DNA from: Bradyrhizobium sp. CCBAU 53421
Lineage (GTDB): Bacteria > Pseudomonadota > Alphaproteobacteria > Rhizobiales > Xanthobacteraceae
Reading direction: 5' to 3'
Length of the DNA stretch: 64,000 nucleotides
NCBI RefSeq assembly: GCF_015291625.1
Contig: NZ_CP030047.1
Location: 1,364,001 to 1,428,000 of the forward strand
The translations under genes and the position numbers were made by a program. Below the pieces are notes generated by a model. The model searched no databases, was not told where the DNA came from, and was given only the letters and a program-made list of their open reading frames with translations. Below are positions 1 to 8,954 of the stretch, piece after piece. Numbering within the stretch: the first letter of the stretch is position 1; every line of letters begins with the position of its first letter.

Positions 1-660
1 GCCGTCAAGCAGATGGCGTTCGAGGTCGATCCGCGCACCGGCAGCTACCTCATGCTGTCCGACACGGTCGCGAGCCTCGGGCGGCTGGGGGCGGCGCTCG
101 CGATCTCGACGGTGGCGGCGCTCGTGCTCGGCATCGTGATCGGGCTGTTGCCGGGCGCCAACGCCTTGCTCGGGCCGTTCGTGTCGGTGACGTCGATGGT
201 GCCGCCGCTGGCGCTGCTGCCGATCCTGTTCATCGTAATGGGGCTCGGGGAGAACTCCAAGATCGCGCTGATCGTGATCGGCACGCTGCCCTGCATGATC
301 CGCGATCTCGCCATGAAGGTGCAGGAGCTGCCGCGCGAGCAGATCGTCAAGGCGCAGACGCTCGGCGCCTCGACCTGGCAGATCGCGCTGCGCGTCGCAA
401 TGCCGCAAACCCTGCCGCGGCTGATCGACGTGCTGCGGCTGCAGCTCGGACCGGCGTGGCTGTTCCTGATCGCGGCCGAGGCGATCGCCTCCGACTCCGG
501 GCTCGGCTACCGGATCTTCCTGGTGCGGCGCTATCTCGCGATGGACGTGATCATCCCCTACGTCGCCTGGATCACGCTCTTAGCGTTCCTGATCGATGTC
601 GGCTTGCGCGTCATGCAGCGCAGGCTGTTTCCCTGGTTTGCCTCGGTGAGGGCGGAATGA
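1..660 (+). CDS. ABC transporter permease, 5'-truncated (urea/guanidine carboxylase-associated)
   Basis: Inner-membrane permease of a taurine/nitrate/sulfonate-type ABC importer. The frame is open from base 1, so the N-terminus lies outside the window; 219 residues are visible. They show several hydrophobic helices and a typical cytoplasmic EAA loop for the ATPase, with 'AQTLGAS' followed by 'MPQTLPRLI'. The stop codon overlaps the ATPase start (ATGA at 657). Because the operon ends in DUF1989 proteins and a urea/guanidine carboxylase, the substrate is probably urea, guanidine or a related compound; that is inferred from context only. The periplasmic binding protein is presumably upstream. 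Confidence 0.85.
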   Translation, partial: AVKQMAFEVDPRTGSYLMLSDTVASLGRLGAALAISTVAALVLGIVIGLLPGANALLGPFVSVTSMVPPLALLPILFIVMGLGENSKIALIVIGTLPCMIRDLAMKVQELPREQIVKAQTLGASTWQIALRVAMPQTLPRLIDVLRLQLGPAWLFLIAAEAIASDSGLGYRIFLVRRYLAMDVIIPYVAWITLLAFLIDVGLRVMQRRLFPWFASVRAE

Positions 661-1490
661 GCGCGATCCGGTTCGACGATGTCTGGAAGGAATACGGCGA
701 TCACATCGTGCTGGAGCGCATCACGATGGAGGTCGAGCCGCGCGCCTTCATTGCGCTGGTCGGCCCGTCCGGCTGCGGCAAGACCACGCTGCTTCGCATG
801 CTGCTCGGCGAGGAGCAGCCGAGCCGCGGGCAGATCCTGGTCGACGGTAAGCCGCTGCCCGCCGAGCCGGATGCCGACCGCGGCGTGGTGTTCCAGCGCT
901 ACTCGGTGTTTCCGCATCTGACCGTGCTGCAGAACGTCATGCTCGGCCGCGAACTGCGCGACGCCAGATTCACGGCCCGGCTGTTCGGCGCCGCCCGGCG
1001 CGCAGCTACCGACGATGCCATGAAGCTGCTCGCCGAGGTCGGGCTCGCCGGCCAGGAGGGCAAATATCCATCCGCGCTGTCGGGCGGCATGCAGCAGCGC
1101 CTCGCGCTGGCGCAGGCGATCATGCGCGAGCCAAAAATCCTGCTGCTCGACGAGCCGTTCGGCGCGCTCGATCCGGGCATCCGCGCCGACATCCATCTGC
1201 TCATGAAGCGGCTGTGGAACGAGACCCATCTGACCGTGGTGATGGTCACGCATGACCTCAGCGAGGCCTTCGGGCTCGCAACGCGTGTGATCGCGCTGGA
1301 GCGGCAGCGCAACCGGCCCGAGGAACGCGAGCGCTACGGCGCCACGGTGTCGCGCGACCTCGAAATATTCCCACGCCGCAGCGCCGAGCTGCGGTCATCA
1401 GTTCAACCAGCTCCGATCGGGACGACCCGGTCAGGCAAGGAGCATCAGCCGGGACGGCCCGGCGCTCTCGTCTTGAAGGAGCAACCATGA
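657..1490 (+). CDS. ABC transporter ATP-binding protein (urea/guanidine carboxylase-associated)
   Basis: Nucleotide-binding subunit, 277 aa, partner of the permease just upstream. It shows Walker A GPSGCGKTT near residue 37, a Q-loop (VVFQRYSVFPHLT), signature LSGGMQQR, Walker B ILLLDEP and an H-loop (VTHD). The start at 657 overlaps the permease stop, implying translational coupling; an upstream in-frame ATG inside the permease gene gives a non-homologous extension and was rejected. The last ~50 residues are Arg/Pro-rich and continue beyond the normal ATPase fold. They have no recognised domain, but this longer tail is common in copies linked to urea carboxylase. Confidence 0.9.
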   Translation: MSAIRFDDVWKEYGDHIVLERITMEVEPRAFIALVGPSGCGKTTLLRMLLGEEQPSRGQILVDGKPLPAEPDADRGVVFQRYSVFPHLTVLQNVMLGRELRDARFTARLFGAARRAATDDAMKLLAEVGLAGQEGKYPSALSGGMQQRLALAQAIMREPKILLLDEPFGALDPGIRADIHLLMKRLWNETHLTVVMVTHDLSEAFGLATRVIALERQRNRPEERERYGATVSRDLEIFPRRSAELRSSVQPAPIGTTRSGKEHQPGRPGALVLKEQP

Positions 1491-2332
1491 TCCTCACAGA
1501 GGAACAGAAGGCCGAGATCGCGGCGCATACCCGACGTTACAACGAGCTGAAGGCGGCAGGGCAAGAGCATGCGCCGCGCGCGCTGCCTCAGCCGACCTCG
1601 CGCGACGCCGCGCCGATCGCTGCCGATGCAATCATCCATCGCGAAGTGATTCCGGCCGGCTGGTACTGGACCACGCGGCTGAATCGCGGCGAGGCGCTGC
1701 GCATCGTCAATAGCTCGGGGACATCGACCGTCAGCCTGCTCGCCTGGAATGCCGCCGATCCGACCGAGCGGCTCAACCACGCCGACACCATCAAGGTGCA
1801 ATGGGCGGCGCGCCTCCAGAAAGGGCGTGTGCTGCTGTCGGACATGGGGCGGGCGCTGCTCGGCATCACCGAGGACACCAGCGCCGCGCATGACGCCGTG
1901 GTCGGCGGCTCGAGCGCGGCGACCAACCTGGCGAAATACGGTGACGGCGACTTTCGCAATACGCGCGACAATTTCATCCTGGCTGCCGCCAAGCTCGGGC
2001 TCGATCGCCGCGACGTCCATCCCTGCGTCAGTTTCTTTGCACCGGTCGCCATCGATGAGGACGGCAGGTTTGTCTGGTCTGGTGCGCGCCGGCACAAGGG
2101 CGATTTCGTCGACTTGCGCGCGGAGATGGACCTGCTGATTGCGTTGTCGAACTGTCCGCATCCGCTCGATCCGGCGGAAAGCTATCCGCGGACAAGCGTG
2201 GAAGTGGTGCGCTATCGCGCAGCCAAGCTCTCGGCCGACGATTTGTGCCGCACCGCGACGGCCGAGGCGATCCGCGCCTATCAGAACAATGCGCTGTATT
2301 TCGGCGAGATGAGCGAAGGAGCCGTGCGATGA
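1487..2332 (+). CDS. DUF1989 protein, urea carboxylase-associated protein 1 / carboxyguanidine deiminase subunit-like
   Basis: 281 aa DUF1989 protein of the type formerly called urea amidolyase-associated protein 1. Members paired with a second DUF1989 protein have been shown elsewhere to form carboxyguanidine deiminase (CgdAB), which releases ammonia from carboxyguanidine. Family features seen are the 'IPAGWYWTTRLNRGE' entry region, the 'NTRDNFILAAAKLGL' segment and 'LLIALSNCPHPLDP' with a conserved Cys near the C-terminus. The start ATG overlaps the ATPase stop (ATGA), and the next gene also starts inside its stop. Which subunit it is (CgdA or CgdB) is not certain. Confidence 0.85.
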   Translation: MILTEEQKAEIAAHTRRYNELKAAGQEHAPRALPQPTSRDAAPIAADAIIHREVIPAGWYWTTRLNRGEALRIVNSSGTSTVSLLAWNAADPTERLNHADTIKVQWAARLQKGRVLLSDMGRALLGITEDTSAAHDAVVGGSSAATNLAKYGDGDFRNTRDNFILAAAKLGLDRRDVHPCVSFFAPVAIDEDGRFVWSGARRHKGDFVDLRAEMDLLIALSNCPHPLDPAESYPRTSVEVVRYRAAKLSADDLCRTATAEAIRAYQNNALYFGEMSEGAVR

Positions 2333-2982
2333 CCACGCAACCGGCTCAAACCCGCGGCCGCATCGTTCTCGATGTCGAAATTCCTGCGCGCAAGCCATGG
2401 TCGGCGATCATCCGCAAAGGGCAGACGCTGCGGATCGCCGATACCCATGGCCAGCAGGCGGTCGACACGCTGTTCTATCGCGCCGACGACTACCAGGAGC
2501 GCTACAGCGGGCAGGATACATTGCGCGCGCAAGGCTCGGCCTATGTCGGGCTCGGCACCAGGATCATGTCCAATGAGGGCCGCGTGATGCTGCGTGTGAC
2601 GGCCGACAGCTGCGGCCTGCACGATACCTCGGCCGGCGCCTGCTCTTGCGAGAGCAACACCGTGCGGTTTGGACATCAGACCCGCTACCAGCACGCCTGC
2701 CGCGAGAACTTTGTGATCGAGGCCGCGAAATACGGCATGTCGAAGCGCGACATCGTGCCGAATTTGAACTTCTTCATGAACGTGCCGATCGATGCCGCCG
2801 GCAATTTCACCGTGGTCGACGGCGTCTCCAAGCCCGGCGACGCCATCGAGCTGGTTGCCGAGATGGACGTGCTGTGCCTGATCTCGAACTGCCCGCAGAT
2901 CAACAATCCCTGCAACGGTTTCTTCCCGACGCCGGTTCAGGTCACGATCTTCGACGTCGCGATCTTCGAGCCGGAGGCGTGA
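2329..2982 (+). CDS. DUF1989 protein, urea carboxylase-associated protein 2 / carboxyguanidine deiminase subunit-like
   Basis: 217 aa, a paralogue of the preceding gene with the same landmarks: 'IIRKGQTLRIADTHG', 'ADSCGLHDTSAGACSCES', 'CRENFVIEAAKYGM' and 'LCLISNCPQINNPCNGF'. The Cys cluster around residues 95-110 is not present in the first copy, so the two are likely non-equivalent subunits. ATG at 2329 overlaps the upstream stop; earlier in-frame ATGs lie inside the upstream gene. Only 3 bases separate its stop from the carboxylase start. The role as carboxyguanidine deiminase follows published work on this gene pair, not anything provable here. Confidence 0.85.
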   Translation: MTTQPAQTRGRIVLDVEIPARKPWSAIIRKGQTLRIADTHGQQAVDTLFYRADDYQERYSGQDTLRAQGSAYVGLGTRIMSNEGRVMLRVTADSCGLHDTSAGACSCESNTVRFGHQTRYQHACRENFVIEAAKYGMSKRDIVPNLNFFMNVPIDAAGNFTVVDGVSKPGDAIELVAEMDVLCLISNCPQINNPCNGFFPTPVQVTIFDVAIFEPEA

Positions 2983-2985
2983 GGC

Positions 2986-5900
2986 ATGTTCAGCAAGGTC
3001 CTGATTGCCAACCGCGGCGAGATCGCCGGGCGGATCGGCAGAACATTGCGTCGCATGGGCATCTCTTCGGTCGCGGTCTATTCCGACGCCGACCGCTTCA
3101 CGCGGCCGGTGCTCGACGCCGACGAGGCGGTGCGCATCGGCCCGGCGCCCGCCGCCGAGAGCTATCTCAACGTCGATGCGATCATGGCGGCGTGCCTTGC
3201 GACCGGCGCGCAGGCGGTGCATCCCGGCTACGGCTTCCTGTCGGAGACCCGCCGCTTTGCCGAGCGGCTCGCCGAACACGGCATCAGATTCATTGGGCCG
3301 CGGCCGGAGCATCTCGACGCCTTCGGCCTCAAGCACCGCGCACGCGAGATCGCCGAGCGTAGCGGCGTGCCGCTGCTGCCCGGCTCCGGCCTGCTGGAGA
3401 CCATCGACGAGGCGGTGCGCGAGGCCGAGAGGATCGGCTTTCCGGTGATGCTGAAGAGCACGGCGGGCGGCGGCGGCATCGGCATGCAGCTCTGCCACGA
3501 CATGGCGACGCTGCGCGAGCGGTTCGAATCCGTGCAGCGGACGGCACGGGCAAGCTTCGGCGACGCCCGGGTGTATCTCGAGCGGTTCGTCGCGCGCGCG
3601 CGCCACATCGAGGTGCAGATCTTCGGCAACGGCAAGGGCGAGGTGATCGCGCTCGGCGAGCGCGACTGCTCGCTGCAGCGGCGCAACCAGAAGGTCTTTG
3701 AGGAGACGCCGGCGCCTGGGCTCTCCGCCGGCATCAGGTCGCGGCTGCACGCGGCCGCGGTGTCGCTCGGCAAGGCGGTGGCTTACGAATCCGCCGGCAC
3801 GGTGGAGTTCATCTACGACGTCGAGCGCGAGGACTTTTACTTTCTTGAGGTGAACACCCGTCTCCAGGTCGAGCATCCCGTCACCGAACAAGTCACCGGC
3901 GTTGACCTCGTCGAATGGATGATCCGGCAGGCGGCCGGCGAGGACGTGCTTGGCCACGCGGGCGCGATCGCACCAAAGGGCGCGGCGATCGAGGTGCGGC
4001 TTTATGCCGAGAACCCGGGCGCCGGCTTTCGCCCGAGCGCGGGCCGGCTGACGCAGGTCAGCTTTTCGGGCGATGCGCGGATCGACGGCTGGATCGAGAC
4101 CGGCACCGAGGTGTCGCCGTTCTACGATCCGATGCTGGCCAAGATCATCGTGTCAGCCGAGACGCGCGAGGCCGCAATCGCAAAGCTGACGCAGGCGTTG
4201 GATGACACGGTCGTCGCCGGCATCGAAGCCAATCTCGACTATCTGCGTGCGATCGCTGTGTCCGACGTGTTCCGCAGCGGGCAGGTCGCGACCAGCGTGC
4301 TCGGCGCGTTCGCCTATCGTCCCCGCACCATCGACGTCGTCGCACCCGGCGCGCAAAGCGGGGTGCAGGAACTGCCCGGCCGCTTGCATCTCTGGCATGT
4401 CGGCGTGCCGCCGAGCGGGCCGATGGACGAGCGGTCGTTCCGCCTCGCCAACCGCGTGGTGGGAAATCCGGAAGTGACGACTGCGCTGGAGCTGACCGTC
4501 AACGGACCGACCTTGCGCTTCAACACCGATGCGATCGTCGCGTTCTCGGGCGCGCGCATGAAGGCATCGCTCGACGGCGCTGAAGTCGCTTATGACGAGC
4601 CGGTCAAGATACGCGCAGGCCAGACGCTCGTGATCGGCAGCATCAAGGGCCCAGGCCAGCGCACGTATCTCGCCGTGCGTGGCGGCATCGACGTGCCCGA
4701 GATTCTCGGCTCGCGGGCGGTGTTCGCGCTCGGTGCGTTCGGTGGCCATGCGACGGGATCGCTGAAGGCCGGCGACGTGTTGCATATCGGCGCGAAGACG
4801 CAAGGCCTTGCGGCGCCGCGGCGTGCTACGGAGGACGAGCGGCCACAGCTCACATCGGCGTGGCAGATCGGCGTCGTCTATGGCCCGCACGGCGCGCCGG
4901 ATTTCTTCCTCGACGACGACATCGAGGCGCTGTTCGCGTCGAGCTACGAGGTGCACTTCAACAGCGCCCGCACCGGCGTGCGGCTGATCGGGCCGAAGCC
5001 GCGCTGGGCCCGTGCCGATGGCGGCGAGGCCGGGCTGCATCCGTCGAACATCCACGACAACGCCTATGCGGTCGGCTCGATCGACTTCACCGGCGACATG
5101 CCGATCATCCTCGGCCCCGACGGACCGAGCCTCGGCGGCTTCGTCTGCCCGGCGGTCGTCGCGCGCGACGAGCTCTGGAAGGTCGGCCAGCTCCGGCCCG
5201 GCGACACCGTCCGCTTCGTGCCGGTGAAGCGCGACGATCCGGTGGCCGGCCCCACGGTGCTGCGCGCGCCCGAGCTTGGCGCGGCCATCGTCGGCCGCAA
5301 CGACGACGGCCCTATCCCGGTGGTTTACCGCCGCGCCGGCGACGACAATCTCCTGGTCGAGTACGGCCCGATGGAGCTCGACATCGCGCTGCGGCTGCGC
5401 GTGCACGTGCTGGCGCAGGCACTCGAGGACGCCAAGCTCGGCGGCCTGATCGACCTCACGCCCGGCATCCGCTCGCTGCAGATTCATTATGACGGCACGG
5501 CGCTTTCGCGAACGAGGCTGCTCGATGTGCTCAGGCGGATCGAGCGCGAACTGCCTGACGTCGATGCGATGCGGGTGCCGAGCCGCACCGTGCATCTGCC
5601 GCTGTCGTGGCGCGATCCGCAGGCGGAGCTCGCAATGCGCAAGTATCAGGAGCTGGTGCGCGCGGATGCGCCATGGTGTCCGTCGAATGTCGAGTTCATT
5701 CGGCGCATCAACGGGCTCGGCAGCGAGGAGGACGTCCGCCGCATCGTGTTCGATGCGGATTACTTCGTGCTCGGCCTCGGCGACGTCTATCTCGGCGCGC
5801 CGGTCGCGACCCCGCTCGATCCGCGGCATCGCCTCGTGACCACCAAATACAACCCGGCGCGGACCTGGACGCCGGAGAACGCGGTCGGCATCGGCGGCGC

Positions 5901-6528
5901 CTATATGTGCATCTACGGCATGGAAGGGCCGGGCGGCTACCAGCTGTTCGGCCGCACCATCCAGGTCTGGAACACCTGGCGCACCACGCGGGTGTTCGAG
6001 CCCGGCCATCCCTGGCTGCTGCGGTTCTTCGACAAGATCCGCTTCTTCCCTGTTGACGCCGACGAACTGCTGGATGCCCGCGCCGCATTCCCGCACGGCC
6101 AATACGACATCAGGATCGAAGAGGGCGAATTCTCCTACGCCGACTACGCGAAGTCGCTGGCCGTTGCTCGGCCGTCGATTGCGGCGTTCAAGGCGACCCA
6201 GCAGGCCGCGTTCGATGCCGAGCGCCAGCGCTGGCGCGCGATGAAGCTCGACGAGACGCCGGCGGAATCGATCGATGCAGGCGTTGCTGCGACGGGCATT
6301 CCCGATGGACAGGTCGGCGCGTTCTCGGAAGTGCCGGGCAACATCTGGAAGATCCTGGTCGAGGAAGGCGCCAACGTTGCGGCCGGCGATGTGCTTGCGA
6401 TCATCGAGTCGATGAAGATGGAAATCAGCGTGCACGCGCCGAGCGCGGGCAAGATTGCGTCGGTGCCGGTGAAGCCGGGGCAGACGCTGCGTGCGGGCGA
6501 TGTCGTGGCGTTGATCCGGCCGGAGTAG
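2986..6528 (+). CDS. Biotin-dependent urea carboxylase / guanidine carboxylase
   Basis: 1180 aa multidomain enzyme carboxylating urea to allophanate or guanidine to carboxyguanidine. Domains in order: biotin carboxylase with ATP-grasp (residues ~1-450; start FSKVLIANRGEIA, glycine loop GGGGIGMQ, NTRLQVEHPVTE); carboxyltransferase halves of KipA/KipI type (~455-1000; LWHVGVPPSGPMDERSF, then VEYGPMELDIALRLRVHVL); a connecting segment (YMCIYGMEGPGGYQLFGRT); and a C-terminal biotinyl domain whose ESMKME places the biotinylated lysine at residue 1144. Length matches bacterial urea carboxylases without a fused amidase. The two DUF1989 genes upstream argue for guanidine as the physiological substrate. 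No allophanate hydrolase follows. Confidence 0.93.
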   Translation: MFSKVLIANRGEIAGRIGRTLRRMGISSVAVYSDADRFTRPVLDADEAVRIGPAPAAESYLNVDAIMAACLATGAQAVHPGYGFLSETRRFAERLAEHGIRFIGPRPEHLDAFGLKHRAREIAERSGVPLLPGSGLLETIDEAVREAERIGFPVMLKSTAGGGGIGMQLCHDMATLRERFESVQRTARASFGDARVYLERFVARARHIEVQIFGNGKGEVIALGERDCSLQRRNQKVFEETPAPGLSAGIRSRLHAAAVSLGKAVAYESAGTVEFIYDVEREDFYFLEVNTRLQVEHPVTEQVTGVDLVEWMIRQAAGEDVLGHAGAIAPKGAAIEVRLYAENPGAGFRPSAGRLTQVSFSGDARIDGWIETGTEVSPFYDPMLAKIIVSAETREAAIAKLTQALDDTVVAGIEANLDYLRAIAVSDVFRSGQVATSVLGAFAYRPRTIDVVAPGAQSGVQELPGRLHLWHVGVPPSGPMDERSFRLANRVVGNPEVTTALELTVNGPTLRFNTDAIVAFSGARMKASLDGAEVAYDEPVKIRAGQTLVIGSIKGPGQRTYLAVRGGIDVPEILGSRAVFALGAFGGHATGSLKAGDVLHIGAKTQGLAAPRRATEDERPQLTSAWQIGVVYGPHGAPDFFLDDDIEALFASSYEVHFNSARTGVRLIGPKPRWARADGGEAGLHPSNIHDNAYAVGSIDFTGDMPIILGPDGPSLGGFVCPAVVARDELWKVGQLRPGDTVRFVPVKRDDPVAGPTVLRAPELGAAIVGRNDDGPIPVVYRRAGDDNLLVEYGPMELDIALRLRVHVLAQALEDAKLGGLIDLTPGIRSLQIHYDGTALSRTRLLDVLRRIERELPDVDAMRVPSRTVHLPLSWRDPQAELAMRKYQELVRADAPWCPSNVEFIRRINGLGSEEDVRRIVFDADYFVLGLGDVYLGAPVATPLDPRHRLVTTKYNPARTWTPENAVGIGGAYMCIYGMEGPGGYQLFGRTIQVWNTWRTTRVFEPGHPWLLRFFDKIRFFPVDADELLDARAAFPHGQYDIRIEEGEFSYADYAKSLAVARPSIAAFKATQQAAFDAERQRWRAMKLDETPAESIDAGVAATGIPDGQVGAFSEVPGNIWKILVEEGANVAAGDVLAIIESMKMEISVHAPSAGKIASVPVKPGQTLRAGDVVALIRPE

Positions 6529-6579
6529 ATTCGGCCGCGTCACGAGTTTTCCGCGGCGATCTCTGCTCCCGTCATTGCG

Positions 6580-7197
6580 CTACGGGGGACGATCGGACGG
6601 AAGCCGACAGCGCCACGCCTCGCTGGCAAGGAGGCGGCGCTGTCGCTCGGCGGCGGCAGGCCATCCGGAGCGTATCACGCTGAGGACCGCAGCGTCGGCG
6701 GATGGTCCTTGATCGCAGGCGAAATAGGCGCGAAGCCGCCCTTCGCAGCGGAAGCCGAGGCCGGTGTAGAGCTCGAGCGTACGCCGCAGCCGCCAATCCA
6801 GATGCACCTCGGCGCGCTCGACGGCGAGCACCTCGAACGCATACCGCGTCATGAGATGCGCGACGTGGCTCATGAGCAGCGCCTCGTCCAATCGCCCGCT
6901 GCTCCAGATCGGCGCAAGCGTCGCCCGCTTCTCGTCCGGCTCGAGCGCCGCGACAGCGGTCAGGCCAATGATCTCGCCTGACCCGGCGTCCTCGATCGCG
7001 AACGCGGCCGTGTCGTTCGCGCAGCTCAGCGTGGCTGCCACGCGCGCGGCCACCGCCTGGCCGGAGCCGCAGCGATCGAGCGGCCGAAGCGTGCCGGAGT
7101 CCCCGAGCGGCTTCACCCGCGAGATCGCGGAGCCGCGGATCCTGGTCAGCAGGATGCGGTCGGTGGCCAGGGCGGCATGGCTGTCTGCGAATTGCAT
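6580..7197 (-). CDS. GNAT family N-acetyltransferase-like protein
   Basis: 205 aa. The fold is suggested by the run from 'IIGLTAVAALEPDEKRATLAPIW' (beta strands) through 'DEALLMSHVAHLMTRYAFEVLAVERAEVHL' to 'ELYTGLGFRCEGRLRAYF', the usual C-terminal GNAT signature of residues after the acceptor strand. Motif A is weak, so acetyl-CoA binding is not certain and no substrate can be named. It ends 51 bases after the convergent carboxylase gene. It is divergent from the LysR gene that starts 69 bases away, so this regulator may control it. A longer alternative minus-strand frame over the same bases lacks any recognisable fold. Confidence 0.65.
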   Translation of the reverse strand: MQFADSHAALATDRILLTRIRGSAISRVKPLGDSGTLRPLDRCGSGQAVAARVAATLSCANDTAAFAIEDAGSGEIIGLTAVAALEPDEKRATLAPIWSSGRLDEALLMSHVAHLMTRYAFEVLAVERAEVHLDWRLRRTLELYTGLGFRCEGRLRAYFACDQGPSADAAVLSVIRSGWPAAAERQRRLLASEAWRCRLPSDRPP

Positions 7198-7265
7198 GCC
7201 CTATTGACGCATCGAACCAACATGCCGTCAAATGACTGGAATGGCAGTTCATATGCGGATTGGTC

Positions 7266-8180
7266 ATGTCCCTGAATCCGAGACACGTCGACCTGTTTCG
7301 CGAGGTCGTGCGTCACAACGGAATCACCAAGGCGGCGCTGAGCCTGCGGATCGGGCAGCCCTTCGTCAGTCGCGCCATCGCGCGGCTGGAGCGCGAGATC
7401 GGCTTCGCGCTGTTCGAACGCGGGCGCGGCGGCGTCACCTTGACGCCGGAAGGCGAGATATTCCTGCATGAGGTGAAGCGCAACCAGGCCGGGCTGGAGT
7501 ATCTGGCGCGTGCGGCGCGCGGCATTCGCGCGCGGGGCAGCGGAACGCTGAGGATCGCCTGCCTTCCGGCATTCACCTACTCGTTGATGCCGCGGATCGT
7601 CAGCGCCTTCTCCAGGAAGAACCCCGGCATCATGCTGTCGGTCGCCGTGCATAGCCCTGAACGGGTCTGGAGCCTGGTTGCTGCGGGCCAGTGCGATGTC
7701 GGGCTGGCGCGACCCCAATCGGGTTTTGCGGCGGTCGACGACGAATTGCTGATGACGACCGACGCCATCTGCGTGCTGCCGCGTCAGCACCGGCTGAAGT
7801 CCAAGCGATTGATCAGGCCAAAAGACCTGCACGGCGAGGCGATGATTGCGCCGGCGCCGGGCGCGCCGCATCGTACGCGCCTCGAACGCGCTTTCGAGGA
7901 CGCCGGGGCCGAGGTCAGAACGGTGGCGGAGATTCAGTACAGCATGCAGCGTTGCGCCCTGGTTGCGCAGGGGCTGGGCTTCTCGATCGTCGATCCCGTC
8001 GTGGCGCGGGATTTTGCCAGCGCCCGGATCGTGCTCAAGCCGTTCACGCCGCGGTTGGAGCTCACCACCGTGCTGCTGTTTCCGTCGCAACGGCCGCGCA
8101 GCCGTCTTGCGCTCGAATTCTGCGACCTGGTTCGCGCCGAGACCGCGGAATACAGGAAGCCCGCCCGCGCGCCGGCCTGA
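7266..8180 (+). CDS. LysR-family transcriptional regulator
   Basis: 304 aa, the normal length. The N-terminal winged helix-turn-helix is clear ('DLFREVVRHNGITKAALSL', 'QPFVSRAIARLEREIGFALFER', then 'VTLTPEGEIFLHEV'). It is followed by a substrate-binding-protein-like effector domain (GTLRIACLPAFTYSLMPRIV, QCDVGLA). ATG 7266 was chosen over an in-frame TTG six bases upstream because the protein begins at the usual distance from the HTH. Divergent to the GNAT-like gene. It has no obvious link to the carboxylase operon or to the convergent liv operon; targets are unknown. Confidence 0.9.
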   Translation: MSLNPRHVDLFREVVRHNGITKAALSLRIGQPFVSRAIARLEREIGFALFERGRGGVTLTPEGEIFLHEVKRNQAGLEYLARAARGIRARGSGTLRIACLPAFTYSLMPRIVSAFSRKNPGIMLSVAVHSPERVWSLVAAGQCDVGLARPQSGFAAVDDELLMTTDAICVLPRQHRLKSKRLIRPKDLHGEAMIAPAPGAPHRTRLERAFEDAGAEVRTVAEIQYSMQRCALVAQGLGFSIVDPVVARDFASARIVLKPFTPRLELTTVLLFPSQRPRSRLALEFCDLVRAETAEYRKPARAPA

Positions 8181-8258
8181 CCCGATGCGTACCGCCTCGC
8201 TCGGATGTGGTGTTGTCCCGCGACCAGCCGCCGTTGGTCACGCGCGGGGAACCCCGCC

Positions 8259-8954
8259 TCACACCTCGAGCCACTCCTCGCGGACGGCGGCGTTCGCCTT
8301 GAGCTGGTCGGGGGTGCCTTCGAACACGACGCGGCCGTGGCCCATGATGTAGACGCGGTTCGAGATCTTCATCGCGATCGAGAGCTTCTGTTCGACCAAG
8401 AGGATGGCGACGCCGGCTTTCGCGATCCGTGCGATCAGCTCGCCGACCTGCTGCACGATCAACGGCGCGAGGCCCTCGGTCGGCTCGTCGATCATCATCA
8501 ATTCGGGATCGCCGAGCAGGGTGCGGCAAGTGGTCAGCATCTGCTTCTCGCCGCCCGACAGCACGCCGGCCGGCGTGTCGGCGCGGCGGGCGAGATTGGG
8601 GAACATGTCGAGCATCTCCTGCAGCCGCCATTTGCCGGGGCGCCGCGGGTCCTTGATGCCGAGGATCAGGTTCTGGCGCACCGTCAGGCTCGGGAAGATG
8701 TCGCGATGCTCCGGCACATAGCCGAGCCCGAGGCGGGCGATCTTGTGGCTCGGCAGGCCCACGATGTCCTTGCCCTTGAAGCGGATGGTGCCCTGCGGCG
8801 GCACCTCGCCCATGATCGCCTTGACGGTCGTCGAGCGGCCGACGCCGTTGCGCCCGAGCAGGCTCACGACCTCGCCGGCGGCGATGTCGAGATTGACACC
8901 CTGCAGGATGTGGCTCTTGCCGTAATAGGCGTGGAGATTCCTGACCTCGAGCAT
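8259..8954 (-). CDS. livF: Branched-chain amino acid-type ABC transporter ATP-binding protein LivF
   Basis: 231 aa, last gene of a five-gene operon. It has LivF-type features: 'MLEVRNLHAYYGKSHILQGV' start, Walker A LLGRNGVGRSTT (Lys replaced by Arg), Q-loop YVPEHRDIFPSLTV, signature LSGGEKQML and Walker B LMMIDEPTEGL. The GVGRST reading of Walker A is unusual, since the lysine that contacts ATP phosphates is changed; this should be checked against a sequencing error. Its ATG shares one base with the livG stop (TGATG). It works with LivG as one of two ATPases. Substrate may be branched-chain or aromatic/other carboxylates. Confidence 0.9.
   Translation of the reverse strand: MLEVRNLHAYYGKSHILQGVNLDIAAGEVVSLLGRNGVGRSTTVKAIMGEVPPQGTIRFKGKDIVGLPSHKIARLGLGYVPEHRDIFPSLTVRQNLILGIKDPRRPGKWRLQEMLDMFPNLARRADTPAGVLSGGEKQMLTTCRTLLGDPELMMIDEPTEGLAPLIVQQVGELIARIAKAGVAILLVEQKLSIAMKISNRVYIMGHGRVVFEGTPDQLKANAAVREEWLEV

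Noticed and set aside
2281..3957. A 558-codon minus-strand open frame over DUF1989 and carboxylase genes
   Set aside because: No recognisable fold; antisense to two well-supported genes.
4153..6543. A 796-codon open frame on the minus strand across the carboxylase gene
   Set aside because: Arg/His-rich translation without any domain; mirrors the strongly supported biotin carboxylase gene on the plus strand. High GC keeps shadow frames open.
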